From Scleromatobacter sp039920745 (GTDB taxonomy: Bacteria; Pseudomonadota; Gammaproteobacteria; Burkholderiales; Burkholderiaceae_C), in NCBI GenBank assembly GCA_039920745.1, contig JBDSDD010000008.1, positions 62,001-126,000 on the forward strand: 64,000 bases of DNA, given 5' to 3'. The notes below the pieces were generated by a model that saw nothing but the letters and a program-made list of their open reading frames with translations, made no database searches and was not told the origin of the DNA. The translations under genes and the position numbers were made by a program. This document shows positions 44,698-53,704 of this stretch, one piece after another (position 1 is the stretch's first letter; each line of letters starts with the position of its first letter).

Positions 44698-45366
44698 ATG
44701 TCGATCTCTGCAATCATCACCGGCGCCTCGGGCATGGTCGGCGAAGGCGTGCTGCTCGAGTGCCTGGCCGACGCGCGCGTCTCGCGCGTGCTGGCCGTCA
44801 CGCGCAAGCCGTCCGGCGTCAGGCATCCGAAGCTGATCGAGCTCATCCACGCCGACTTCGACGACCTGACGCCGATCCAGGCGCAGCTCGCCGGCTACGA
44901 CGCCTGCTTCTTCTGCCTGGGCGTGTCATCGGTCGGCATGCGCGAGGCCGACTACAAGCGCGTCACCTACGACCTGACGACGAATTTCGGGCGCACGCTC
45001 GCGCGCCTGAATCCGGACATGACGTTCTGCTACGTCACCGGCGCGGGCACCGACGCCACCGAGCACGGCAAGAGCATGTGGGCGCGCGTCAAGGGCGCTA
45101 CCGAGAACGAGCTGCTGCGCCTGTTCAGGCGCGGCGTGATGTTGCGCCCGGGCATGATGCGCGCCACCACAGGCCAGAAGAACCTGAAGGGTTGGTACAA
45201 GGCGATCGCCTGGATCTACCCGATCGGCCGCGCGCTCGCGCCGGGCTCGTTCTGCACCTTGCAGGACGTGGGGCAGGCGATGATCAACGCGGCCACCGTC
45301 GGCTCGCCGAAGCAGGTGCTCGAGGTCCGCGACATCGTCGCGCTGGCCGCCTCGCCGCGCGGCTGA
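44698..45366 (+). CDS. NAD(P)-binding epimerase-like protein
   Basis: A 222-residue Rossmann-fold protein of the atypical short-chain dehydrogenase/epimerase type: GASGMVGEGVLLECLADARV at the N-terminus (nucleotide-binding GxxGxxG), FFCLGVSSVGMREADYKRVTYDL, FCYVTGAGTDATEHG and WARVKGATENELL. The usual YxxxK catalytic pair is not obvious; W-A-R-V-K is in its place. It follows the MBL gene by 15 bp. Related proteins occur beside TetR regulators; the reaction is unknown. Confidence 0.87.
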   Translation: MSISAIITGASGMVGEGVLLECLADARVSRVLAVTRKPSGVRHPKLIELIHADFDDLTPIQAQLAGYDACFFCLGVSSVGMREADYKRVTYDLTTNFGRTLARLNPDMTFCYVTGAGTDATEHGKSMWARVKGATENELLRLFRRGVMLRPGMMRATTGQKNLKGWYKAIAWIYPIGRALAPGSFCTLQDVGQAMINAATVGSPKQVLEVRDIVALAASPRG

Positions 45367-45457
45367 CGGCCAACGCGCGGGGTTCGCGTTCTGGACGTAT
45401 GCTGTCCGTCGCCCCGACCAGGGGAAGACGAAGACCGTCCGGAGACACGCCCTGCCC

Positions 45458-45991
45458 ATGACCGCTCCCTCGAAGCGCATCGCCTTGCCCGTCGTCCTCG
45501 TGCTGATGGGCGTCTCCGGCTGCGGCAAGACCACCGTCGCCCAGCTCCTGGCCGAGCGCCTGCACTGGGCGTTCGAGGAAGGCGATGCGCTGCACCCGCC
45601 GGCCAACGTGGCCAAGATGGCAGCCGGCCATCCGCTGGACGACGCCGACCGCGCGCCCTGGCTCGCCAAGGTGGCCGACTGGGTCGACGCGCGCATCGAC
45701 GCCGGCGAGTGCGGCGTCATCACCTGCTCGTCGCTCAAGCGCTCTTACCGCGCGCTGATCAACCGGCGCGGCGCCAGCGTGGAGTTCGTCTACCTGCACG
45801 GCTCGCGCGAGCTCATCGCGTCGCGCCTGGCCACGCGCCACGGCCACTTCATGCCCACCACGTTGCTGGACAGCCAGTTCGCGACGCTGGAGGAGCCCGC
45901 GGCCGACGAGCCGGCCCTCCGCGTCGAGATCGGCGAGCCGCCGCAAGCGATCGCGGCCGACATCGTCGCGGCACTCGGCCTGGGCGACTGA
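45458..45991 (+). CDS. gntK: Gluconokinase
   Basis: A 177-residue kinase with P-loop MGVSGCGKTTVAQLLAERL, then FEEGDALHPPANVAKMAAGHPLDDADRAPWL (substrate loop), CSSLKRSYRALINR and FVYLHGSRELIASRLATRHGHFMP. These are clear GntK/IdnK signatures. It phosphorylates D-gluconate to 6-phosphogluconate for the Entner-Doudoroff or pentose phosphate pathway. The gluconate permease gene begins 18 bp after, so the two form an uptake-and-phosphorylation operon. No GntR regulator is adjacent. Confidence 0.94.
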   Translation: MTAPSKRIALPVVLVLMGVSGCGKTTVAQLLAERLHWAFEEGDALHPPANVAKMAAGHPLDDADRAPWLAKVADWVDARIDAGECGVITCSSLKRSYRALINRRGASVEFVYLHGSRELIASRLATRHGHFMPTTLLDSQFATLEEPAADEPALRVEIGEPPQAIAADIVAALGLGD

Positions 45992-46009
45992 CAACAACGA
46001 GGAGACACG

Positions 46010-47431
46010 ATGGCCACCCCCTCCGACCTCGCCGCCAGCGCCGCCGGCCTGGCGCAGCCGATGCTCGACGCACACGACACGCAGGTGCTGGTGGTTGCCG
46101 CCATCGGCATCGCCATCATCGTCGCGCTGATCGTCTGGCTCAAGCTGCACGCGTTCCTCGCGCTGACGCTTGGCGCGCTGTTCGTCGGCGTCGGCTCCGG
46201 CATCCCGCTGGGCAAGGTCACGGGGTCGTACGAGACGGGCGTCGGCGGCGTGCTGGGCTACGTCGGCGTGCTGATCGCACTCGGCGCGATGGTGGGCAAG
46301 CTGCTGGCCGACTCGGGCGGCGCCGACAAGGTGGTGGACACCTTGCTGCGCGGGCGGCCCGCAGCGCTGCCGTGGAAGATGGCGCTGATCGCCGCGATCA
46401 TCGGCATCCCGATGTTCTTCGAGATCGGCCTGGTGCTGCTGATCCCCGTGGTGATGCTGGCGGTGCACCGCTCGAAAGGCCCCGCGATGCGGCTGGGCAT
46501 TCCGGCGCTGGCCGGCCTGTCGGTGCTGCACGGCTTCATCCCGCCGCATCCGGGGCCGCTCGCGGCGATCGCGATCCTGCACGCCAACGTCGGCCTCACG
46601 CTGGGGCTGGGCCTGCTCGTGGCCCTGCCGACGGTGGCCATCGCGGGCCCGCTGTACGGCATGCTCGCCGCGCGGCTAGTGCCCATCGGCGCGGCCGGCG
46701 CGGGATTGGCAGTGACGCAGGGCAGCGGCACGAAGGCCACGGACGACGAGCCGAAGCCGACGCACGCCCCGAGCTTCGGCGTGGTGCTGGCCACGCTGCT
46801 GTTCCCGCTGGTGCTGATGCTGGGCAAAGCTGGCGCCGACATCGGCCTGGACAAGACCTCGCCGGCGCGACCGATCCTCGACTTCGTCGGCGACCCGGTC
46901 TTCGCGCTGCTGGCCGCCGTGCTGCTGGCGATGCTGACCTTCGGCACCGCGGTCGGCTTCAACCTCACGGTGCTGGGCAAGAAGATCGGTGCCAGCCTGA
47001 TGCCCGTCGTCGGCGTGATGCTGATCGTCGGCGCGGGCGGCGGCTTCAAGCAGTCGCTGGTCGACGGCGGCACCGGCGCCGCCATCGCCAAGATCGCGCT
47101 GGCGGCCGGGCTGTCGACGCTGCTGCTGGGCTGGATCGTCGCGGTGCTGATCCGCCTGGCCACCGGCTCGGCGACCGTCGCGACCGTGACCGCCGCCGGC
47201 ATCGTCGCCCCGCTCGCCGCCGGCCTGGCGCCGACGCAGTTGTCGCTGGTGGTGCTGTCGGTGGGCGCCGGGTCCTTGTTCTTCTCGCATGTCAACGACG
47301 CGGGGTTCTGGCTGGTCAAGGAGTACTTCGGCATGACCGTCAGCCAGACGATCAAGACCTGGTCGATCATGGAAACGGTGATCTCGATCACCGGCCTGGC
47401 GCTGACCTACGGGCTGTCGCTGGTGCTCTGA
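46010..47431 (+). CDS. gntP: Gluconate:H+ symporter, GntP family
   Basis: A 473-residue permease with about twelve membrane helices. Family sequence includes FLALTLGALFVGVGSGIPLG, MFFEIGLVLLIPVVM, HGFIPPHPGPLAAI, VNDAGFWLVKEYFGMTVSQT and TWSIMETVISITGL. GntP proteins import gluconate or similar sugar acids. GAGGAG precedes the ATG. It comes directly after gntK, which fixes gluconate as the likely substrate. Confidence 0.94.
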   Translation: MATPSDLAASAAGLAQPMLDAHDTQVLVVAAIGIAIIVALIVWLKLHAFLALTLGALFVGVGSGIPLGKVTGSYETGVGGVLGYVGVLIALGAMVGKLLADSGGADKVVDTLLRGRPAALPWKMALIAAIIGIPMFFEIGLVLLIPVVMLAVHRSKGPAMRLGIPALAGLSVLHGFIPPHPGPLAAIAILHANVGLTLGLGLLVALPTVAIAGPLYGMLAARLVPIGAAGAGLAVTQGSGTKATDDEPKPTHAPSFGVVLATLLFPLVLMLGKAGADIGLDKTSPARPILDFVGDPVFALLAAVLLAMLTFGTAVGFNLTVLGKKIGASLMPVVGVMLIVGAGGGFKQSLVDGGTGAAIAKIALAAGLSTLLLGWIVAVLIRLATGSATVATVTAAGIVAPLAAGLAPTQLSLVVLSVGAGSLFFSHVNDAGFWLVKEYFGMTVSQTIKTWSIMETVISITGLALTYGLSLVL

Positions 47432-47585
47432 TGCCAACAAAGCCCGGTTTCGCCGCGCGGCGTCACGCGCGCGCCGCGACGGGCCAGGCCGTCGTGCAAC
47501 ACTTGCAGGGCAAGCGCGCCTGGATCCCTCCGTCCGGGCAACTTATCGACGAGAAGACGCCACGACGTCGAAAAGGTTAGAACCG

Positions 47586-49472
47586 GTGACCGTTTCCCGC
47601 GAGCAACCGATCCCCGCTGGTGGCCTCGACGCCTCGCGCCAGCTGCGCGACCGTCGCCTGGTCCAGGCCACGTGGGCCACCTGCATCGCGATCTGCGCTA
47701 CCAGCATTCCCGACCTCCTGGCCCAGCGCTGGTCGAACCTGCCGGCCCTGCTCCTCGGCTTGGCCGCGATGGCCTGCGTACTCGCGATGGCTCGCGCCGG
47801 ACGCCGCAGCGGCGCCGTCGCGTTGTTGCTGAGCTCGCTGTTCGGTGTGATCAGCCTGCTGATGTGGCAGAACGGGGGCCTGCGCGATACCTCCTTGCTG
47901 GCATTCCCCTGCATGCTGGTGTTCGCCGCGATGCTGGGCACGCGGCGGCTCTACTTCGGCCTGTTCGTCGCGATGATCGCGATGATCGCGCTGGTGCTGG
48001 CGGCCAACATGACCGGCTGGCACGTGAACCCGCTGCCGCCGCTGTCCTACAACACGCTCATCGACCTCATGGCGGTGCTCTTCGTCACCGGCGTGGTCGC
48101 GTGGCTGATGGCCAGCGACATGCACGCCGCGCTCGACGCCTTGCACGCGCAGAACGCGCAGATGGCCGCGACCCAGCAGCGCATGGAGTTGATGGCGACG
48201 CACGACGCGCTGACCGCCCTGCCCAACCGCATCCTTGCGCGCGACCGCTTCGAGCAGGCCGCAGCCGCTGCCCGGCGCGGCGACCACAGCGTGGCGATGC
48301 TGTACCTCGACCTGGACAACTTCAAGAACGTCAACGACACGCTCGGCCACAGCTCGGGCGACACGCTGCTCAAGCTGGTCAGCGACCGCCTGAGCGGGCT
48401 GCTGCGCACAGCCGACACCGTCGCCCGCCTCGGTGGCGACGAGTTCCTGCTGCTGGTGCCCGAGATCAACGACGTCGCGGCCGTCGCCGAGATCGCCAAC
48501 AAGGTGGTCACCGGCCTGATGGCGCCGTTCGACGTGATCGGCATGGAGATCTTCGCTGGCTGCTCGCTGGGCATCACGCTGTTCCCGGCCGACGGCTGCG
48601 ACTTCGACAGCCTGCTCAAGAAGGCCGACATCGCGATGTACCGCGCCAAGGAATCGGGCCGCAACGCGTTCCGCTTCTGGGACGGCGAGATGAACGCCAG
48701 CGTGGTGGAGCACGTCGAGTTGCTGGCGGCGCTGCGCACGGCGCTCGCGCACAAGGACTTCACGCTGTCCTATCAACCGCAGTTCGACCTGCGCACGGGG
48801 CGCCTGATCGGCGCGGAGGCACTGATCCGCTGGAACCATGCGCAGATGGGCAACATCTCACCAGTGCGCTTCATCCCGCTGGCCGAGCGGTCCGGGCTGA
48901 TCATCCCGATCGGCGACTGGGTGCTGCAGGAGGCGTGCGCCCAGGCGCAGCGTTGGCGTGCGGCGGGCTGGACGGACCTGACCATCTCGGTCAACGTGTC
49001 GCCGGTGCAGTTCAAGCGCGGCAGCGTCGAGACATCCGTGGCGCAGGCCTTGGCCGCATCGGGGTTGCCGAGCACCAACCTCGAGCTGGAACTGACCGAA
49101 TCGCTGCTGATCCAGGACTCTTTGACGCTGGCCGAAAGCCTGGCCAGCCTGCGCCGCATGGGCGTGCGCTTCGCGATCGACGACTTCGGCACCGGCTATT
49201 CGAACCTGGCCTACCTGAAGCGCTTCGAGGTCGAACGCCTGAAGATCGACCAGACCTTCGTGCGCCGCCTCACCGACGACCTCCAGGACCAGGCCATCGT
49301 GCGGGCGATCGTGCAGATGGCCTCGAGCCTGAACCTGTTCACCGTCGCCGAAGGCGTCGAAGACGGGGCGACGTTGGCGCTCCTGGGTGACCTGGGATGC
49401 CAGCAGGGGCAGGGCTTTCATTGGTCGCCTGCTGTGCCTGCTGCCGAATTCGAAGTGTTCTTGAAGCGGTAG
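47586..49472 (+). CDS. Membrane GGDEF-EAL protein
   Basis: A 628-residue protein: six hydrophobic segments (about 25-180), a short coiled-coil (MHAALDALHAQNAQMAATQQ), then a GGDEF domain with intact ARLGGDEFLLLVPE and DNFKNVNDTLGHSSGD, then an EAL domain with LIGAEALIRWNH, ELELTESLLIQDS, AIDDFGTGYSNLAYLKRF and LKIDQTFV. The catalytic motifs of both domains look complete, so it could make or break c-di-GMP, or use GTP to tune its phosphodiesterase. It starts with GTG-independent ATG after a 154-bp gap from gntP. Confidence 0.92.
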   Translation: MTVSREQPIPAGGLDASRQLRDRRLVQATWATCIAICATSIPDLLAQRWSNLPALLLGLAAMACVLAMARAGRRSGAVALLLSSLFGVISLLMWQNGGLRDTSLLAFPCMLVFAAMLGTRRLYFGLFVAMIAMIALVLAANMTGWHVNPLPPLSYNTLIDLMAVLFVTGVVAWLMASDMHAALDALHAQNAQMAATQQRMELMATHDALTALPNRILARDRFEQAAAAARRGDHSVAMLYLDLDNFKNVNDTLGHSSGDTLLKLVSDRLSGLLRTADTVARLGGDEFLLLVPEINDVAAVAEIANKVVTGLMAPFDVIGMEIFAGCSLGITLFPADGCDFDSLLKKADIAMYRAKESGRNAFRFWDGEMNASVVEHVELLAALRTALAHKDFTLSYQPQFDLRTGRLIGAEALIRWNHAQMGNISPVRFIPLAERSGLIIPIGDWVLQEACAQAQRWRAAGWTDLTISVNVSPVQFKRGSVETSVAQALAASGLPSTNLELELTESLLIQDSLTLAESLASLRRMGVRFAIDDFGTGYSNLAYLKRFEVERLKIDQTFVRRLTDDLQDQAIVRAIVQMASSLNLFTVAEGVEDGATLALLGDLGCQQGQGFHWSPAVPAAEFEVFLKR

Positions 49473-49488
49473 CGCTGGTTCGATTCGG

Positions 49489-50385
49489 CTATTCGGGGCG
49501 CGCGGGCGAGGGCGCGAGCGCGTCGCGCAGGCGCTCGAGCGCCTGCGCGAAGCGCGCGATCTCGAAGTGCTGCGGGTCGTCGTGCGCGCCGACGATGCCC
49601 TCGTCGAGCGCGGCGTGGAAAGCGGGGATCAGCCAGTCGCCGCGGCGCGCGCTGGCGGCCGCGTAGAGCAGCGCCATCTGCGTGTACTGGGCGTCGGTGA
49701 AACCGGGCAGCGGCGCGATGAGGTCGTTGCGTGGAGGGCCCGCCGGATCGCGCCGGCGCGGCTGCGCGAACTCGGTGTGCAGGAACAGCCCGCGCGACGC
49801 GACGCCGATGCGCCTCGTCTCGAGCTGGGTCGCGCGCCAGGGCGTGCGGTAGTCGTGTCCCAGCAGCGTCTGGCCATTGCGATTGACGACCATGTGGGCG
49901 ACGGCGTCGGGGCCGGCAAAGCGCTTCAGGTCGTTCAAGGCCGGATCGGTGTCGGCCGGAAATTGCGTCGCGTCGGCCAGCCACGGCACGCTGGTGTCGT
50001 GCAGCACGAAGTAGCGCGCGACGGGCGCCTCGGGGTCATCGTCGCGTGCACGCGAGAGGGGCGCGTCCAGCGAGCCACCGATCGCCGCATCGCCGAGGTG
50101 ACGCGCCGCCAGGTAGCGGCGCAGTTGCGGCTTCAGGTCGCCGACGGGCTGGCCGATCACGTCGATGAGCGCGGCCGGCAGGTCGGCAGGTTGTTGCGCC
50201 AGCAGGCCGCCGGTGGCCACAGGACGCAGGAGGCAGCGGGCCTGCGTCAGCGCGTCGCCGGCGAACTGCAGGTTGTCGACGTCGAAGCCGCACGGGCCGA
50301 TCGGCAGCTTGAGCCGCGTGAGCGCCGCGCAGCCGACCAGCGCCAGGCAGGCGGCCAGGGTCAGCCAGGTCGACGGTCGGAACAT
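49489..50385 (-). CDS. Lipoprotein, possible amidase-like fold
   Basis: A 298-residue lipoprotein (TLAACLALVGC lipobox). The middle holds ARYFVLHDTSVPWL, DAVAHMVVNRNGQTLLGHDY and LFLHTEFAQPRR, in an order of His-containing strands that resembles zinc N-acetylmuramoyl-L-alanine amidases. The match is weak and the family may be only structurally related. The C-terminus (LLYAAASARRGDWLIPAFHAALDEG) is helical. It converges on the GGDEF-EAL gene, 16 bp away. Function unproven. Confidence 0.65.
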   Translation of the reverse strand: MFRPSTWLTLAACLALVGCAALTRLKLPIGPCGFDVDNLQFAGDALTQARCLLRPVATGGLLAQQPADLPAALIDVIGQPVGDLKPQLRRYLAARHLGDAAIGGSLDAPLSRARDDDPEAPVARYFVLHDTSVPWLADATQFPADTDPALNDLKRFAGPDAVAHMVVNRNGQTLLGHDYRTPWRATQLETRRIGVASRGLFLHTEFAQPRRRDPAGPPRNDLIAPLPGFTDAQYTQMALLYAAASARRGDWLIPAFHAALDEGIVGAHDDPQHFEIARFAQALERLRDALAPSPARPE

Positions 50386-50414
50386 GCCGGCATTGTGCGG
50401 CCAGGCCCTGTGGC

Positions 50415-51767
50415 CTAGCGCGCCGCGACGGCCTTCTTCGCCGCCACACGCGGCTTGTACCCATCGGTCAAGGTGCGCAGGAATGCGACGATGTCATCGA
50501 TCTCCTTGTCGTCCAGGCGCGGCTTGCCGCCCGGCAACGGCGCGAACGGCAGCTCGTGCGACACGTTGGCCCAGTACTTCTGCGGCAGGTCGTCGTAGCC
50601 GCGCTTGCCGCCCGAATGCGGGTACCACCGGGCCGGCTGCGTGTCGCGCGTCGCGTAGAAGGCGACCGCGTCACGCAGCGTCGTGACCGCGCCGTTGTGG
50701 AAGAAGCGCTGGCGCAGCGCCACGTTGCGCAGCGATGGCGTGCGGAACAGGCCGCAGTATTCCGGATGGCTCGCGAGGTCGGTGCGCAGCGGGCCGCACA
50801 GGCCGAGGTCGAAGAACTTCGGATCGCGGTTGGCCGGCAGCGCCGCGTTGCGCGGCACGCCGAGGGCGACGAAGCCGAAGTCGGTGAAGATCGGCGGGCG
50901 GTTGGTCGAGGCCTTGCGGGTACTCGGGTGGCAGCTCGCGCAGTTGCCCTTCTTCATGTCGTTGAACAGCGCCATGCCGCGCGCCTCGGCGGGCGCAAGC
51001 GTCGCCTCGTCCCGCAGCCACGCGTCGAACTTGCTGTCGAACGGATGGAAGTCGGCCGCGGTCTGCTCGTAGGTCTCCAGCGCCACGCTGACCCAGACCA
51101 GCGTCGAGTCCGCATCGTCGAACACGTTCTCGCCGGGCGCGCTGAGCAGCTCGCGGAACTCGTCGGCGTACGCGGTGCCGCGCAGCCGCTGCACCACGGC
51201 CGTGCCGTCGGCGTTGGCCATCTCGTTGGCATCCATCAGCGGCATCAGCGCCTGGTCGTGCGCGGTGTTGACGCGCCCGTCCCAGGTGCGCCCGCCAGTC
51301 GGGCCTTGATCGTCGACACCCAGCGTCACCTCGGACTCGAGGAAGTGCTGCGTGAACGCGATCGGCGCGTGGACGTAGCGCAGCGACGGCGTGTTGCGGA
51401 AGCCCAGGCGATCCATGTTGGGGCCGCCCGGTTGGACGGCTCTCGCGTTGGGCGGGCCGAAGGCCTTGGCCGGGTCGTGGCAGGTCGCGCACGACTGGCG
51501 CCCCGACGCCGAATACGCCGGATCCATGAAGATGCGGCGGCCGAGGTCGCTCAGTTGTGCCACCGTCGGCCGGTCGCCGTACATCAGCGGGAAGTGGGTC
51601 TCCGTGCCGGTAGGCTCGGGCGCATTGCCCGAGCACGCCTGCGCGAGACGCGCGACCGTGAACAGGCACGCGAGCGCGCCCAGCGTGAGCGCGGTCGCGT
51701 GCAGCGTGCGGCGCGCGCGCGAGGCACCGGCGCGCGTCGCCTCAGCGCTGGCGACGAGCGAGGCCAC
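50415..51767 (-). CDS. MauG-like di-heme cytochrome c peroxidase
   Basis: A 450-residue exported protein with two heme motifs, RQSCATCHDPAKAFG and KGNCASCHPSTRKA. Other family blocks are LGRRIFMDPAYSASG, RNTPSLRYVHA, DGRVNTAHDQALMPL, GLFRTPSLRNVALRQRFFHNG and LDDKEIDDIVAFLRTL. It belongs with bacterial cytochrome c peroxidases/MauG, which reduce H2O2 or perform tryptophan-type oxidations in the periplasm. Its start lies inside the end of the preceding PEP-CTERM gene (26-bp overlap), so translation is coupled. Confidence 0.91.
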   Translation of the reverse strand: MASLVASAEATRAGASRARRTLHATALTLGALACLFTVARLAQACSGNAPEPTGTETHFPLMYGDRPTVAQLSDLGRRIFMDPAYSASGRQSCATCHDPAKAFGPPNARAVQPGGPNMDRLGFRNTPSLRYVHAPIAFTQHFLESEVTLGVDDQGPTGGRTWDGRVNTAHDQALMPLMDANEMANADGTAVVQRLRGTAYADEFRELLSAPGENVFDDADSTLVWVSVALETYEQTAADFHPFDSKFDAWLRDEATLAPAEARGMALFNDMKKGNCASCHPSTRKASTNRPPIFTDFGFVALGVPRNAALPANRDPKFFDLGLCGPLRTDLASHPEYCGLFRTPSLRNVALRQRFFHNGAVTTLRDAVAFYATRDTQPARWYPHSGGKRGYDDLPQKYWANVSHELPFAPLPGGKPRLDDKEIDDIVAFLRTLTDGYKPRVAAKKAVAAR

Positions 51768-52344
51768 GCGTCGACAGCAGCGCCAGGCCGGCCAGCATCA
51801 GTGCCACCGACTCGGGCTCCGGTACCGTGGAGACGCGCAGCCCGAACGACAGCGGGCTGTCCTGGTAGGTGAAGCCGGCGTCCGGGGTCGACGCCGTCAG
51901 CGGCAACGGATGCGGCGCGCCGAGGTCGACCAGCGCGCCCGTGACGCTGTTGCTGCCGAGAGTGTCGTCGCCCTGGATCTCGAACTCGATCCAATACTGG
52001 CCGGCAGCGACGCTCCAACCGCTGAGGCCGGAAACGCCGTTCCAGCCGTCCGCGCCGAACGTGGCCGTCGTCGTGAAAATCAGCGAGGCCGGGCCGGCGC
52101 CACCGTCGCTCGAGTACAGCGAGATGTCGAAGGTCTCGCCGCTGACGCCGCCCAGGATGTGACCCTGGATCGTGTCGATCCTGGAGGCCTGCGCGAAACT
52201 GACCTGCGCGGCGACCCAGTCGAAACTGTCGAACGCGAGCGCGCCGACCGGCTTGCCGTCGGGCGCGCCGGTGTCGACGACGACGGTGGCGGCCTGGGCG
52301 CCAGCGGCGAGCACCAGCAGCGAAGCGAGGAGCAGCTTGATCAT
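51742..52344 (-). CDS. PEP-CTERM sorting-domain protein
   Basis: A 200-residue exported protein: signal peptide (MIKLLLASLLVLAAGAQA), a beta-rich body (FDISLYSSDGGAGPASLIF, QYWIEFEIQGDDTLGSN), then TVPEPESVALMLAGLALL and a basic LARRQR tail. It follows the metallophosphatase gene by 8 bp and overlaps the peroxidase start, so it is the middle gene of a three-gene operon. This repeats the phosphatase/PEP-CTERM pairing seen at 32776-35084. Confidence 0.9.
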   Translation of the reverse strand: MIKLLLASLLVLAAGAQAATVVVDTGAPDGKPVGALAFDSFDWVAAQVSFAQASRIDTIQGHILGGVSGETFDISLYSSDGGAGPASLIFTTTATFGADGWNGVSGLSGWSVAAGQYWIEFEIQGDDTLGSNSVTGALVDLGAPHPLPLTASTPDAGFTYQDSPLSFGLRVSTVPEPESVALMLAGLALLSTRGLARRQR

Positions 52345-52352
52345 GGCGCGGC

Positions 52353-53585
52353 TCACGGGGCGATGTAGTACTGGCCGATCAACTGCGTCGGGCCGAAGGT
52401 GGAGCTGAAGCCGTAGCCCAGGATGTCGACACCGCCGTCGGCGTGCACCTTCACGGTGGCCCAGGCGTAGTCGCGGTCGGTGGCCGGGTTGGTCAGCACG
52501 CCGGCGGTGGCCTGCGCGGCGCTCGGGTCGAACGGCGAGCCGCCGGCGCCCACGATCACCTGGTACGCGCCGCCCAGTGGACGCGAGATGTTGTACGTGT
52601 GCATGTGGCCGGTGAAGTAGGTGGCCTTGTACTGCTCGATGACGCTCCAGAAGGCGTCGCGCTTGGCCGTGCTGGTGGCGGTGGCGTCGAGGCCCGAGCC
52701 GACGACGCCCGGCGCGTAGGCATAGGTGTAGGCCGGCTTGTGGCCGAACACGAAGAAGCGCTTGGTGCCGCGACCCGAGGCAGCGGCGAGGTCTGCGGCG
52801 AGCCAGGCGGCAGGCGCCGAGGTCTCCTGGCCGACCGGGTCCGTGTTGATCACCGCGAAGTGCAGGCCCTGGTAGTCGAAGGAGTACGACAGCTTGCTCT
52901 GGTCGGTGGTCAGCGAGTCCGGGCTGTAGCCGACGGCCGGGCCGTAGGCCACATTGGCCGGCGCGGTGCCGAGCACGTTCGTGAAACGCGGCGTGTCGAT
53001 GATCAGGTCGCCCATGTTGGCGGCGTAGGCCTGTTCGTTCTCGACCTTGGCCACGCGCTGGCCATCGCTGTTCTTCGGGCAGGCCTTGCAATCGGTCTCG
53101 TGGTTGCCCGGCACCGGAAACACATAGGTGCCGGTCTCGGGCAGCGGCGCCACCATGCCGCGCCAGAAAGCGTATTGGCGGTAGTGCTTCATCAGGTCGG
53201 AGCCGACGATGTCGGCCGTCGTCGCCGGGACAACCGGGCCGCTGATCGCGCTCTGCGCGGCGTTGGACGTGTAGCCGAAGTTGGCCCAGCCGTAGCCGTT
53301 GATCATGTCGCCGTTGAAGAACAGCATCGACGACTTCTGCGACTGGATCGTGCGCAGGATGCGCGAGAACGCCTTGGTGTTCTGCAACCAGGTCGCGTCC
53401 TGGCCGTTCAGCGTGGCGCCGACACTGGCCTGGTCGTAGCTGTTCGGATCCTGGCGCGAATCGCCCACCGTGGAGAAGGTGAGGACGACCGGCGTCGTGT
53501 CCTGGGCATGGGCGGCCGGGGCCACCACGGCGGCGGCGATCGCCAGCAGCGCGGCAGTCCTGGCTGAAGAGTGCGTCATGGTCAT
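52353..53585 (-). CDS. Exported metallophosphoesterase
   Basis: A 410-residue protein with a signal peptide (ALLAIAAAVVAPAAHAQ) and a calcineurin-like phosphatase fold: LTFSTVGDSRQDPNSY, SMLFFNGDMINGYGW, YVFPVPGNHETDCKAC, FFVFGHKPAYTYAY and YFTGHMHTYNISRP, the five metal/phosphate blocks. It is akin to purple-acid-type phosphatases. A set of 11-bp-spaced TGACR elements lies 66 bp upstream. First gene of an operon with a PEP-CTERM protein and a MauG-like peroxidase. Confidence 0.9.
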   Translation of the reverse strand: MTMTHSSARTAALLAIAAAVVAPAAHAQDTTPVVLTFSTVGDSRQDPNSYDQASVGATLNGQDATWLQNTKAFSRILRTIQSQKSSMLFFNGDMINGYGWANFGYTSNAAQSAISGPVVPATTADIVGSDLMKHYRQYAFWRGMVAPLPETGTYVFPVPGNHETDCKACPKNSDGQRVAKVENEQAYAANMGDLIIDTPRFTNVLGTAPANVAYGPAVGYSPDSLTTDQSKLSYSFDYQGLHFAVINTDPVGQETSAPAAWLAADLAAASGRGTKRFFVFGHKPAYTYAYAPGVVGSGLDATATSTAKRDAFWSVIEQYKATYFTGHMHTYNISRPLGGAYQVIVGAGGSPFDPSAAQATAGVLTNPATDRDYAWATVKVHADGGVDILGYGFSSTFGPTQLIGQYYIAP

Positions 53586-53650
53586 CCTGCTTGTTTGTAG
53601 TCGTGGCCCCGGGAACCCCCGCGAGGTCGGACGACTCTAGTCAGCAGAAA

Positions 53651-53677
53651 TGACGCGCGTGTGAACGACCGATGACA
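53651..53677 (-). promoter_or_regulatory. Possible Pho box (three 11-bp-spaced TGACR elements)
   Basis: TGACG, TGAAC and TGACA start at 53651, 53662 and 53673, exactly 11 bp apart. On the gene's strand these read TGTCA-like blocks. PhoB sites are 11-bp direct repeats of CTGTCAT plus an AT-rich spacer; here the spacing fits but the spacers are GC-rich and the middle element is a poor match. The downstream gene is a phosphatase, which makes phosphate control plausible. Confidence 0.35.
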
Positions 53678-53704
53678 AAACCGCGCTCTCCACCGAGACG
53701 GGCC

